Shown here: one piece after another, positions 28,378-37,569 of the stretch
Layout: every line of letters starts with the position of its first letter
Numbering within the stretch: position 1 is the stretch's first letter
Virus record (IMG/VR): IMGVR_UViG_3300005289_000007
Span: 1-46,798 of that record
Reading direction: 5' to 3' (one strand)
Length of the DNA: 46,798 nucleotides
Origin: a virus
Position numbers and translations under genes: made by a program
The notes under the pieces: generated by a model
Database searches by the model: none
Told to the model about the DNA's origin: nothing
Seen by the model: the letters and a program-made list of their open reading frames with translations, nothing else

Positions 28378-30177
28378 TTATCGGCCTAAATGGCCTACTT
28401 TGCCCAACCCGAACCTATTAACTGGGGCCTTAGAACCAAGTCTGTTCAATGGCTGGCCTGTACCTAGTGGGTCTTTGGTCATCTTTCTGTAGGCTTCCTG
28501 CCTAGCAGCAGCCCTAGCTTTCTCATCGTCATGCACTAATAGCTCGACCCAATGCCGGACTGATCCAGCAATAGCGTCTAGCCTATCGTCATGCAGCAGA
28601 GCGCCCTTCTCTTTGGTAATACGAGACAACTGCCAGATGAAACTGTATGTATCTCGTGTACCTGTAGGATACTTCTGGCAGCGTTGCCAATCCTCGAAGA
28701 TCAGGTCTTCATGCACCACGAACTTACCAGCACCGATAACCGGCTCTAGTATGTCGATAATGCGTAGTTCCTTCTGCCCACTCTCCCATACGTCTTCAAT
28801 AGCGCATGAGTGCTTAGGCAGTAGCTTAGGACGCCAGACATTAGCCAAGGCACCATTACCGTAGTTCTGCTCGATATCGATCTGTTGTGGCTTCCACTTC
28901 ACGGCTATGTTAGTAAGCCAGTCAGTTTGCTCATCTGTAAGGCCACCGGGGATACCGCCGACATCTAGAAGGTACACTCTACCGGCCAAGAAGCCAGTAA
29001 TAGCGTAAGCCATTTCGTCACCATTAGAGCCGCCACCACTAGGGTCCACATACATATGCGTACCAATAAGCGGAGCAAAGTCATCGGCATCCTGTACTCG
29101 GTACAGTTTGTCCTTAACAGGGTGTCCACCCGGCATAGTGATAACATGCTGCTCTGTACGTACAAAGCTCAAGGTCATAGGAGCAGTCTTCTGTTCCCGA
29201 TCAAATGCGATAACTCGCAACTGACTAGTCTTCAGAGGGAACCTATCCATATCACTGAGCTTAGTGCTAAGCATGTGCTGTAGCTGGAAGTAGCTAGCGC
29301 CTTGGTCGATCTCTTTCTTAGTAAGGTCATCCTCACCAAGTAGAACCGGATCCAGCGGCTTGCCGCGCTCCCCGGTCGGACCGCCTCCCGTTCGGAGGGA
29401 AGGATCAGCCTTCAGCCGAAGCCTCACAATGGGGGCTAGGAAGCCCTCATAGTCCTTTTCTTCCTCGACCGTGGGATATCTACCCGGCCAAATCCGAACC
29501 GCTACACCACGCCCCGGAAGACCGTTATACACGCTATCCACGGACTGCGGGGTTCCGAGCCAGACGATATCGCCCTTGGAGCAGATAGACGTGAAGTCCA
29601 GTGTAAGATGCTTGATACGCATCTGCTGTACCTTGGTCTGGCTGTTCTTGGCACTCTCGATATCATCCGCAATAAGCAAGTCTGCGCGCTTACCCTGCAT
29701 GTTCGACGTGATGCCGATACAGGTAATAGAGGCTGACTTCTCAGGACCTTTGAGTGTATAGTGGATATCAAAGCCTGTAACTGAAGCTCTATCGCCTGCT
29801 GACCGATCTGGTCTAAGGCACTCTAGTTCAGGCATGTTATTAATGATCTGAATGATCCAGTTGGCAATTTCAGTAGCCATATCCGAGCCTGCCGATATAA
29901 TCAGCACACGCGTACTAGGATCATGGATAATCTTCCACACTGCATAGCAGGCGGTAATCGTAGTCTTAGCTTCACCTCGCTGAGCCTGCACCATACGGTA
30001 CTGTGGCCCATACGCTACCCATTCACCGATATCCTGCTGAATTTCAGTACAAGTAAAGCCCATGACATCCTCGATAACATCCACGAGGAACTTATCGAAG
30101 GTATCATAGTATTCCTGTAGAAGTCGAAGGTCATTCCACCGTAGGGCGGCTTGCTTCTCGTCTTCTCTCTCGGCCAT
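28378..30177 (-). CDS. Terminase large subunit
   Basis: A 599-aa packaging motor (T7 gp19 is 586). ATPase motifs: Walker A-like QAQRGEAKTT (64-73) and Walker B ADLLIADDIE; the nuclease domain carries MYVDPSGGG and the downstream acidic residues DIEQNYGNG and DDRLDAIAG. I chose ATG 30177 (MAERED), which follows AAGGAGG by five bases, over an earlier in-frame start. It cuts concatemers and pumps DNA through the portal with the small subunit encoded upstream. Confidence 0.95.
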   Translation of the reverse strand: MAEREDEKQAALRWNDLRLLQEYYDTFDKFLVDVIEDVMGFTCTEIQQDIGEWVAYGPQYRMVQAQRGEAKTTITACYAVWKIIHDPSTRVLIISAGSDMATEIANWIIQIINNMPELECLRPDRSAGDRASVTGFDIHYTLKGPEKSASITCIGITSNMQGKRADLLIADDIESAKNSQTKVQQMRIKHLTLDFTSICSKGDIVWLGTPQSVDSVYNGLPGRGVAVRIWPGRYPTVEEEKDYEGFLAPIVRLRLKADPSLRTGGGPTGERGKPLDPVLLGEDDLTKKEIDQGASYFQLQHMLSTKLSDMDRFPLKTSQLRVIAFDREQKTAPMTLSFVRTEQHVITMPGGHPVKDKLYRVQDADDFAPLIGTHMYVDPSGGGSNGDEMAYAITGFLAGRVYLLDVGGIPGGLTDEQTDWLTNIAVKWKPQQIDIEQNYGNGALANVWRPKLLPKHSCAIEDVWESGQKELRIIDILEPVIGAGKFVVHEDLIFEDWQRCQKYPTGTRDTYSFIWQLSRITKEKGALLHDDRLDAIAGSVRHWVELLVHDDEKARAAARQEAYRKMTKDPLGTGQPLNRLGSKAPVNRFGLGKVGHLGR

Positions 30178-30209
30178 GTAGACCTCCTTAGTCATGCTAT
30201 TAATAAAGC

Positions 30210-30242
30210 AGTGCATACACCATTTAAGGCCTAGTATGCACT
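30210..30242 (-). terminator. 9-bp hairpin between terminase genes
   Basis: AGTGCATAC (30210-30218) pairs perfectly with GTATGCACT (30234-30242) across a 15-base loop. On the minus strand the stem is followed by GCTTTATTAATA, a weak T-rich tail. It could be a partial terminator or an RNA processing site separating the terminase messages. Confidence 0.5.
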
Positions 30243-30256
30243 ACTCTATAAGAGCA

Positions 30257-30610
30257 CTAAGCCGTTTCGTCATACTCTGTCATAGACACAATATTACCCA
30301 CGGACTTTCGTTTCTTCTTGTTCGCCAGTGCCTGTTCCAGACCTGTAAGACCCTGACTATCTGCCGGGGCACATGTTACATTATTGTCTGCTAGGAACTT
30401 AGTCATAACACTCATAAGCGGCGCTGACAGTGTAGGCGGCTCAATCGGAGCTATAACCTTATCTTCGTCAGGTAACTGTTCGAATGCACCCATTTGTACG
30501 TCGAACATGTCCTGTGCCCTGTCAATCTGATCGATAGCACGGGACATTACCTTTGCCACTTTAGCGTGGAGTGCGCCTAGTTCGTCTTCGGTTGCTGCGT
30601 TCTTGGACAC
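30257..30610 (-). CDS. Terminase small subunit
   Basis: A 117-aa protein in the position of T7 gp18, directly before the large terminase gene and after the holin. I chose GTG 30610, seven bases after AAGGA; a TTG lies one codon upstream. The N-terminal half is helical (ELGALHAKVAKVMSRAIDQI) and the C-terminus basic then acidic. It recognises concatemeric DNA for packaging. Assignment rests on position, size and helical character. Confidence 0.8.
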   Translation of the reverse strand: MSKNAATEDELGALHAKVAKVMSRAIDQIDRAQDMFDVQMGAFEQLPDEDKVIAPIEPPTLSAPLMSVMTKFLADNNVTCAPADSQGLTGLEQALANKKKRKSVGNIVSMTEYDETA

Positions 30611-30806
30611 CAAACCATCCTTTAATTGTTCTAATAGCTCTAGGCGTATCGGCCAATAGGCGAATTACCAGTAGAACTAGACCACCAATACTGAGGATCA
30701 TGTCGGTATTAGCATACAGCAGGGTGAACAATGCGATAGTATAGGACATCATCGCATCAAGCCACTCATTCATTTCCTGCTCCTTGTAGTCATATGTAAT
30801 AGACAT
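30561..30806 (-). CDS. Class II-type holin
   Basis: An 81-aa protein in the position of T7 gp17.5: after the tail genes and before the small terminase, which it overlaps by 50 bases. Two transmembrane segments (about 21-32 extending, YTIALFTLLYANTDMIL, and SIGGLVLLVIRLLA) and a strongly basic C-terminus (RSNRRRTRRTPR) match holins that set lysis time. The main lysis genes are 11 kb away, so the holin is physically separated from the endolysin. Confidence 0.78.
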   Translation of the reverse strand: MSITYDYKEQEMNEWLDAMMSYTIALFTLLYANTDMILSIGGLVLLVIRLLADTPRAIRTIKGWFGVQERSNRRRTRRTPR

Positions 30807-30813
30807 AGTTCAC

Positions 30814-31554
30814 CTATGTATCTTTCGCGTACTCATGCAGTACGATAGCGCCTTGGCGACTAGCACCGCCTGCAACAGCAGCGGCCTGAGATACACCATT
30901 TGCACCACCACCGCCACCTGTACCATAACCGTAGTTAAAGCCATTAGCGCTAGCACCAGCTATTGTAGTAATAGTGCCTGCCTGTGGCGATCCGACACCA
31001 GTTTCCACTGAGTTACCACCACCACCGCCAAGGGCGAGAGGCTGTAGCTTTAGGCCAGAACCACCAGCACCGCCTCTGATAAGGTGGTCACCAATAGTAC
31101 CAACACCACCTGCACCGCCTCCCTGTAGGCCATTGGTTGCACTGGCTGTACCAGCACCACCTATACCACCACCATCCGCAGCAGCATACGTGCCGAATGA
31201 GCTAGGCGAACCTGCTACACCAACAGCGCCTGCGGCACCAGCAGCGGCACTTCCACCTACTGTCATAGTGACAGGGAAGGTCATTGCAGAGAAGTCTTTG
31301 AATACTCGTGCGTAGCCACCGGCACCACCGCCCCCTCCTGCTGAAGCTTGTCCAGCAGCAGTAAGGGCAGCACCACTACCAGAGGCACCTGCTCCATATA
31401 CCTCAGCGATAACCGCATTAGCGGCTGCATTAGGTACAGTAGTTCCAGCAGGGCCGTAGGTGCCCGAAGCTTCTACATACACAGTACGAATGTACCGGTA
31501 TCCGGGCTTAACGGGCAGAGGGCCTAACATTTCTTTTTGTACAACTGTAGGCAT
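30814..31554 (-). CDS. Glycine-rich tail adhesin-like protein (246 aa)
   Basis: A 246-aa protein with a beta N-terminus (VKPGYRYIRTVYVEASGTYG) and at least five Gly clusters (GGGGGAGGYAR, GGGIGGAG, GGGAGGVG, GGGGGNSVE, GGGGGANG). This spacing of glycine runs resembles the polyglycine-II layered domain of T4-like gp38 adhesins, which tip tail fibres and bind receptors. GGAGG precedes the ATG and the gene follows the tailspike directly. It may cap or decorate the spike and set host range. The fold is inferred from composition. Confidence 0.75.
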   Translation of the reverse strand: MPTVVQKEMLGPLPVKPGYRYIRTVYVEASGTYGPAGTTVPNAAANAVIAEVYGAGASGSGAALTAAGQASAGGGGGAGGYARVFKDFSAMTFPVTMTVGGSAAAGAAGAVGVAGSPSSFGTYAAADGGGIGGAGTASATNGLQGGGAGGVGTIGDHLIRGGAGGSGLKLQPLALGGGGGNSVETGVGSPQAGTITTIAGASANGFNYGYGTGGGGGANGVSQAAAVAGGASRQGAIVLHEYAKDT

Positions 31555-31555
31555 A

Positions 31556-33808
31556 TTAGACCTCCGAGAATGTAGCTAGAGTAGGATCGACATTCTGTGA
31601 CGTACAGTAGACTTCCAATCGGGAACCTGCTGCCGGTAGAGTGCCAATAAGAGTTGTACTGTCAGGACCACGAACATTGACAAGTCCAGCACCACCCGCT
31701 GAGCGGACTAGCTTAACCTGTTTACCAAAGTAGTTGCCCTTACCAGTAACGACTATAGCGACAGTAGACGATACAGTTCCAGTAATACGAACAGTCTCAG
31801 TTCTAGCATCGATAGCGATCGTACCAACAGGATTGATGATCGTCTGCACTGGCGAGATACTGCTATCTACACCATTATTAGTACCAAGAGACAATCCAAC
31901 ATCGATGTTATTAAGACCAATGATGGCCGTGTTAGCACCGTTGAAATCATTACCATCAATGGTATAGTACCTATGTGATCCACTTCCTGTAGGGGAGTGG
32001 ATCGTAATAGCCGATACTCCGGTTTGACCACTTTGAGCCAAGAACCTGTTATCTAGTATCTGTACATACTCCATGCGCAGTAGCGGATCAGCGCTATTAG
32101 CATAGAATGACATGTGAGGCTTGCCATTACCATTAGAGTAGAATGTTGTATCAGATACAACCACACCACTAGAATGGATAAAGCGCATGCCCTCGCCACC
32201 ACCTGAAGGATGGATAACTGCACTGTCGCAGAAGCCACTGTGGAATTTGAAATGATCCACATTTTCCGCGTAAAGGTTATACAGTCCCGAACCCTGCGGA
32301 CGACATCCGACAAGTCTAGGAGTTACCGTATTCTTCAAATACAATCCAGCGCGATCACCAGTAAACTGGCAGTCGTACCATCTATTATCTGAACTCTGCG
32401 CAGGAGTATCTCCTTCTAGATGCTGCCCATCGAGCAGGCAATTGAAGATGTACAGGTTATCATGAATATGCGCAACGGCATTCTTCTGATAAAGCCCGTA
32501 CTGGAAACCACCAATACGCATGTTCTTAAAGCGATGCGTGAATACATTCTCTGCATTAATAGCCTTGGATAGTGGATACGCAACATTGTTTCCAATAATA
32601 CGCATACCTTCCATAGCACCATCAGTGCTTACGCCAGTACCAGTGATCTTAATGATGTCACCATTATAGGCCGCAGTCCACTGAACTCCCAAACCAACTG
32701 TAACACCAGTAGTGTACCAACCAGTAGCAGGGTTCTTGTTAACTGTAGCGCTAATAATGCCGCGACCAAAAGGAATGTCGGCCCTAGCACCTGAGTTCAT
32801 AGCAGCGTTCATGTCCTGCAATCCCTGCGTAATATCAGGGTTGCCGCCAGAGCGATAACTGTCTACATCAGCGTGACCAAGATAATTCGTAAACACGACC
32901 TCATCCCAGATAGCACTGAATAGGCGATTGTAGTTAGCCACCTTTGGATCAGTAACTGCACCATTAGCCAAAGCCGTAGTGTCAACCTGACCCGGTACTA
33001 GGATACTCGATGCCAAAGAGGACTGGCCTCCAAAGCGTATCTCAATATTAGGTGCAAGGGCTACCGTAGGGGCAGGCGGAGCTACAGCGAACACAATCTC
33101 AGTAGCAGCACCAGTACCAGAAATAGAGAAAGTCTCTTGCTGCTGGTAGACACCACTAATGTACGGGTCCACAACTTCCATAGCCGCAGAGCGACCAAGC
33201 GGGAAGTGTGTAGTAACGCCATCACCAACGAACTGTAGTTTGTCGGGAGTGACTTCCTCTATAGCAGTATTGACTGCATCAAGGACATCTTCAGCATGCT
33301 CTGCACTTGCAGCAGCGGCAGCAGCACTAGCGGCGGCAGCAGCAGCGTCTTCAGCAGTTTGCGAGATATCTACACCACCGAGTAGAATACGGTCCGCAGA
33401 CAAAGTACCGATACCAGTAACATCGTTACCTTGTGCATCGATATCTAGTGCGAACTTATCAAACCGTCCGTCGAATAACTCATGAATAAGTCGGAGAGAC
33501 TGTAGCTGCGATGCATTAAGATTTTCATCTGTAACATTAGCACCGTCTTCCCAATCTACATCTAGTGTAGTTTTATTCTCTGTACGGGTAAACACGACCG
33601 GAGTATCTGCAACGATCAACGCACCGTCTAGGATCATAAATCCAGCGACTGAGAAGTCGATTGTGCGGTAAACAGGATTTCCATCACCGTCTACTTCGTC
33701 TCCTACACGAGCCGTAACTTCGCTCTCCTGACCGTAGCCAAGGGCAAAACTGACCGCGAACATGTTATTGGCACCGGTCGCAATCATGGTAACTTGGGAT
33801 AGTGCCAT
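31556..33808 (-). CDS. Tail fibre/tailspike with T7 gp17-like N-terminus and beta-helix
   Basis: A 750-aa receptor-binding protein. Residues about 1-145 resemble the T7 gp17 virion-attachment domain (LNASQLQSLRLIHELFDGRF). An Ala-rich coiled coil (AAAAAASAAAAAASAEHAED) follows, then a second gp17-like domain and a right-handed beta-helix (about 380-650: NNVAYPLSKAINAEN, RFKNMRIGGFQYGLY, DNRWYDCQFTGDRAGLYLKN). Such helices often cleave capsular or O-antigen polysaccharide. ATG 33808 follows AAGGAGAG; a GTG at 33832 lies inside the promoter and is rejected. Confidence 0.88.
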   Translation of the reverse strand: MALSQVTMIATGANNMFAVSFALGYGQESEVTARVGDEVDGDGNPVYRTIDFSVAGFMILDGALIVADTPVVFTRTENKTTLDVDWEDGANVTDENLNASQLQSLRLIHELFDGRFDKFALDIDAQGNDVTGIGTLSADRILLGGVDISQTAEDAAAAAASAAAAAASAEHAEDVLDAVNTAIEEVTPDKLQFVGDGVTTHFPLGRSAAMEVVDPYISGVYQQQETFSISGTGAATEIVFAVAPPAPTVALAPNIEIRFGGQSSLASSILVPGQVDTTALANGAVTDPKVANYNRLFSAIWDEVVFTNYLGHADVDSYRSGGNPDITQGLQDMNAAMNSGARADIPFGRGIISATVNKNPATGWYTTGVTVGLGVQWTAAYNGDIIKITGTGVSTDGAMEGMRIIGNNVAYPLSKAINAENVFTHRFKNMRIGGFQYGLYQKNAVAHIHDNLYIFNCLLDGQHLEGDTPAQSSDNRWYDCQFTGDRAGLYLKNTVTPRLVGCRPQGSGLYNLYAENVDHFKFHSGFCDSAVIHPSGGGEGMRFIHSSGVVVSDTTFYSNGNGKPHMSFYANSADPLLRMEYVQILDNRFLAQSGQTGVSAITIHSPTGSGSHRYYTIDGNDFNGANTAIIGLNNIDVGLSLGTNNGVDSSISPVQTIINPVGTIAIDARTETVRITGTVSSTVAIVVTGKGNYFGKQVKLVRSAGGAGLVNVRGPDSTTLIGTLPAAGSRLEVYCTSQNVDPTLATFSEV

Positions 33809-33828
33809 AAGGCTCTCCTTCAATTTCT

Positions 33829-33840
33829 CCACTTATGAAG
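33829..33840 (-). promoter_or_regulatory. Phage-type promoter, upstream of the tailspike gene
   Basis: Minus strand CTTCATAAGTGG in the 64-base gap between the large internal virion protein gene and the tailspike. Transcription would start only about 20 bases before the start codon, with the ribosome site immediately downstream. It allows tailspike, adhesin, holin and terminase genes to be expressed apart from the ejectosome genes. Confidence 0.8.
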
Positions 33841-33872
33841 GCGGCAGTATCAGTACCACCGCCTCCAAGTTA

Positions 33873-36800
33873 TCAGTTTAGAAGCAATCCAGAGAGGCCC
33901 TCGAACATAGGTTCGCTCTCATTTGCCTTATCCAAGGCTGCTTCCGGGGCATTAAATGCCTCAGCTTCTTTCTTACGCGCCCTGCGTTTACGTTCTAGAT
34001 CAGCAGGGCTATCCTTCAGGGCATTGAACATGAGCGTAAAGCCCACAGCGTTGCCAATGATAGGCAGTGCCTGCAAGTTCCTGATATCGCCATTGCTCGC
34101 CTCGACAAAGGGATTGATGACATTCAGGGCAGACATAGGGGCCTGTAACAGACGGTCTAGCGTCCCAAGGGCAGCAGGTACACTAAGCACCGAGTTGCCT
34201 CCGTAGGAACCGTATCCGTTGAGCTTATAACCATCCATGCCAAGCATGCCCGCCAGCGGATCAATCCACATGGGTATCCAACCAGTCATGTTCGACAGGC
34301 CGAATGCTTGCTTAGCCACATTAACAGGATCGAGGTTATCCGTCCTGCCATTAATGGTCTGCTTGATCGTGTACGCTGCACCAGCCGTAACCAGTCCGTA
34401 CATGAACGTAGCCATAGCTTCTCCATCTGCCATACGCGCATTGCGTAGGGTCTGCTTCTCCATGGCGAGCATAGGGAAGGACTTCAGATGCCAGAATAGA
34501 CTTGCTACTCCGTCACGATGGAATATCATGCTACTCTCACCAGCCATTGCTTTCTGTACTAGCTGGTTGACATTACGGTTCATTGTAAGTGCAAAGTTCT
34601 CTGCGTCTTCAGGTGTCCACTTGTCTAGGTTAAGCTTAGTGACATTGCCATCAGCATCAAAGGATACTGTACCGTTATTGATATAGTCCTTAACAGACTT
34701 CATCAAGGCAGGATCAAAGCCTATATCTCTAAGACGATCAGGTGACATACTACCATCACGCAATCCTTTAACAACCTTGTCTACACCTGTAGTTACAGCG
34801 ATACGCTGCTGTATCTTGCGCACTGCATAGAAGCCGGAAGTATAGCCTTGCAGGCGTTGGCCTTTATTCAACCAGTTGTCGAAGGTACGCATGTACTCGC
34901 TAGTACCACCAGAGAGCTTCTCGTATTCAAAGGTTAAGTCGTCACGGAACATCTTTTCCTCAGGGATGAAGATATTCATGTGCTTTAGCTCTTGTACTAG
35001 AGGACTATCCTGCTTCTTCAAGCTATCCATGACTTCTCGGCCAGCAATACGACTGAACTCTTTCCAGCCTACAGCAGCAATGGTAGGACCAAGCTCTGCA
35101 AGCTGAGTAAGACCAAGCTGATTGAGCAAGCTCAAGTTAGTGATCTTACGCATACGGCTGTATGTAGGTGAGATACCTCCGGCGATAGGCTGCCCAAGGA
35201 AGTATGAGAACATATCGTCAATGTCCTGTGCAGTCAGATGCTTATTGTTATCTAGGAAGTCATCGACCTTACTACCACTGGGGATAGCAGGACCATTAGC
35301 TTCCTGTTCCTTCAGGATGACTTCTCTAATCTCGTCAAGGTCTGCTCGACTGTAGATACCCTTGCGGGCTAGAGCAGCAGCACCTGCACTCTTACGAGCG
35401 CGTTGGGCTACGATCTTATTGATGTCAGTATCCACAAGGTCCATAAGCTTAATACCATTAGAGGCAGTAAAGCGCATGTCTGCATCGAGCCTGTGCTTAG
35501 TATGCCCTGCTCGACCTGCTTCCTCCTTAGTACCAGTGATCTTGTCAATGACACGAGTAATCTCAGCGGGAGTAGCGCCGTTGCGCTGTAGGATATCTTC
35601 CAGTGCCTGCCTACCATCATTGTCCTTAAGGATACCAACAAGGTTCATAGAGATACCTTCGTTAGTAGTAAGGGCACGAGTAACAACAGCATCAGCCCAA
35701 ATCTCTGCGTCCTTTGGGGACATAGCGGGATGCAGGTTCTGGTAGGCTTCCTTGATAGCAGTAACGATAGCCTTCTTGCCAGCAGCACCAGTACCGAACT
35801 TACCTGAGTTGATAAGCTGCTGCATCTTAGAGCCTACCCACTTCTGTGGGAAGTATCCAGACTTTGGAGTAAGAGTATCATAGCCCTTAACCTGACCTTC
35901 ACCCGGCCTGCCTGCACTAATCTCGATCTCTCTCTTGAAAGTATTGTCGATAGCATCAGCAGCACGAGATACAGCAGGATCAGGAACAGTGCTCTTGTAA
36001 CCGTAGTTACGGGCATTGAGTTCCTCGATGATCTGAGCATTGAAGTCCTGACGCATCTTAGTGTCAGTGATCTTACGCCAGATACCTTTAGCACCAGTAG
36101 CACCATGCACTCGACCAGCAAACTCGTCAAAGGCATCGTGGTAAGGTAAGAAGTCTCCTAGCATAGTCTTCTGGTAGTGATCCATCAAAGCTGCACCAGA
36201 TCTATTGTTCCTGACGATACCTGAAGCATTTTCCAGCATATCGTAGGCGAACATCTGCGCTACCGCAGAGCCGCTGCGCATGAACTTAGCGAAGTCTGTA
36301 GCCAATGGAGTAGCCTGCACGAAGTCATTAAAGCGACGAGCAGCTTTACCTAGACCGGCATTAACCTGATCTAGCTTAGACGTATTGTCAAACCATTCTC
36401 GCTCAACACCAATCTGCGTATTACGCTGACGTGCATTAGTGATAATGTCCTGTACACGAGTAGAGCGGATAGAAGCTAGGCCGGGACCAGTGTTAGTGGT
36501 CTGCCTAGCACCGACTGTAGAGCGTCCTTCAATAGGAGCATCTTCAGGTACAGCATCCGACAACAGTTCCTCTGTAGCCTTCTCAGTTTCCTCAAGCTTA
36601 ATGGCCTGTGGCGATCTAGGCGCACTCTCTGCGGCCTTGGGTGCCGGGGCGGCTGCATCCTCTAGCTCAGCCTGCCGCATGGCCTCCGAGCGGTATGGAT
36701 CAGTGTGCGTGTGAACTTCCTTGCGGATATCCTCGTGCGCCCTAGGAGCGCCCTCGTGGAGCGTTTCTCCGAACTCGTCTAGGGTCTTTAGCCTAGCATC

Positions 36801-37523
36801 GTTCGCCGCGCTCTCAGGGGCCAGCCTGCCCGCAGGACCACCAAGCGCACCGCCTATCGTTCCAAAGGCCGCGCCACCAAGGCCAGCCAGAGGGACCGAA
36901 GTCCAGTCTTCATTAGGATTGGATAGGTATGCAGTCTCCTGTACACCCATACCTGTAAGGGCACCGGCAGCCGCTCCTGACATAAGCCGACCGATCTTAG
37001 TAGCATTGAGCCCGATCTTTGCTGTAGCGGATAGTCCACCAGTAAGCAGAGTAATAGGAGCATCAACATCTATAAGTCCAGCCAAGGCAATTGCAGTAAA
37101 CGTACTTACAGGGCTTACATTAAAGCGCCTGCCGATCTTCTCTTGCTGTGACTTATTGTAGTGAAAGTCATCAAGCATTAACTGTGCTTCTACACCATTC
37201 TTAGTCTGTAGATATCGCCAAGTCTGATCTGGAGGTATATCCTTACCGTTGCTCTTAAGCCACTCATCTGCACCACCAGTCTTCCACTGAGGGTCTTCAG
37301 GGCCTGACTTGTCAATACGATCCATGTCGTAGAACAACTGTACAGCAGCATTATCGCCGCTCTTGAAAGCAGAGCCTACTGTCTCGAAGAAGCCCGTATC
37401 CAGTGCTTCCTTGTTCAGTGCTGCTTCCGATAAATCCTTATCTCCTTGCGATACCTGAAAAGGTGTAGCAGCAGAGATAGTGCTTTCTTCACGTACCCAT
37501 CCGGGAATTTGCTTTTCAGCCAT
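33873..37523 (-). CDS. Internal virion protein, gp16-like (1216 aa)
   Basis: The largest protein, in the position of T7 gp16, part of the internal core ejected ahead of DNA to form the trans-envelope channel. Start ATG 37523 (MAEKQIPGWVREES) follows GGAGAG. The N-terminal part has Gly/Ala-rich hydrophobic stretches (MSGAAAGALTGMG and GLGGAAFGTIGGALGGPAG) able to insert into membranes; the rest is mostly helical and charged. No lysozyme or transglycosylase motif is seen here; that activity appears to be in the neighbouring 1101-aa protein. Confidence 0.85.
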   Translation of the reverse strand: MAEKQIPGWVREESTISAATPFQVSQGDKDLSEAALNKEALDTGFFETVGSAFKSGDNAAVQLFYDMDRIDKSGPEDPQWKTGGADEWLKSNGKDIPPDQTWRYLQTKNGVEAQLMLDDFHYNKSQQEKIGRRFNVSPVSTFTAIALAGLIDVDAPITLLTGGLSATAKIGLNATKIGRLMSGAAAGALTGMGVQETAYLSNPNEDWTSVPLAGLGGAAFGTIGGALGGPAGRLAPESAANDARLKTLDEFGETLHEGAPRAHEDIRKEVHTHTDPYRSEAMRQAELEDAAAPAPKAAESAPRSPQAIKLEETEKATEELLSDAVPEDAPIEGRSTVGARQTTNTGPGLASIRSTRVQDIITNARQRNTQIGVEREWFDNTSKLDQVNAGLGKAARRFNDFVQATPLATDFAKFMRSGSAVAQMFAYDMLENASGIVRNNRSGAALMDHYQKTMLGDFLPYHDAFDEFAGRVHGATGAKGIWRKITDTKMRQDFNAQIIEELNARNYGYKSTVPDPAVSRAADAIDNTFKREIEISAGRPGEGQVKGYDTLTPKSGYFPQKWVGSKMQQLINSGKFGTGAAGKKAIVTAIKEAYQNLHPAMSPKDAEIWADAVVTRALTTNEGISMNLVGILKDNDGRQALEDILQRNGATPAEITRVIDKITGTKEEAGRAGHTKHRLDADMRFTASNGIKLMDLVDTDINKIVAQRARKSAGAAALARKGIYSRADLDEIREVILKEQEANGPAIPSGSKVDDFLDNNKHLTAQDIDDMFSYFLGQPIAGGISPTYSRMRKITNLSLLNQLGLTQLAELGPTIAAVGWKEFSRIAGREVMDSLKKQDSPLVQELKHMNIFIPEEKMFRDDLTFEYEKLSGGTSEYMRTFDNWLNKGQRLQGYTSGFYAVRKIQQRIAVTTGVDKVVKGLRDGSMSPDRLRDIGFDPALMKSVKDYINNGTVSFDADGNVTKLNLDKWTPEDAENFALTMNRNVNQLVQKAMAGESSMIFHRDGVASLFWHLKSFPMLAMEKQTLRNARMADGEAMATFMYGLVTAGAAYTIKQTINGRTDNLDPVNVAKQAFGLSNMTGWIPMWIDPLAGMLGMDGYKLNGYGSYGGNSVLSVPAALGTLDRLLQAPMSALNVINPFVEASNGDIRNLQALPIIGNAVGFTLMFNALKDSPADLERKRRARKKEAEAFNAPEAALDKANESEPMFEGLSGLLLN

Positions 37524-37541
37524 GCTTCTCTCCAAAGAGTT

Positions 37542-37563
37542 GGCCCGGCTATTACACCGGGCC
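37542..37563 (-). terminator. GC-rich hairpin between internal virion protein genes
   Basis: GGCCCGG (37542-37548) pairs perfectly with CCGGGCC (37557-37563) with an 8-base loop. It fills the 46-base gap. There is no T-run directly after it on the minus strand, so it may be a processing or stability hairpin. Confidence 0.5.
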
Positions 37564-37569
37564 TGTAAG

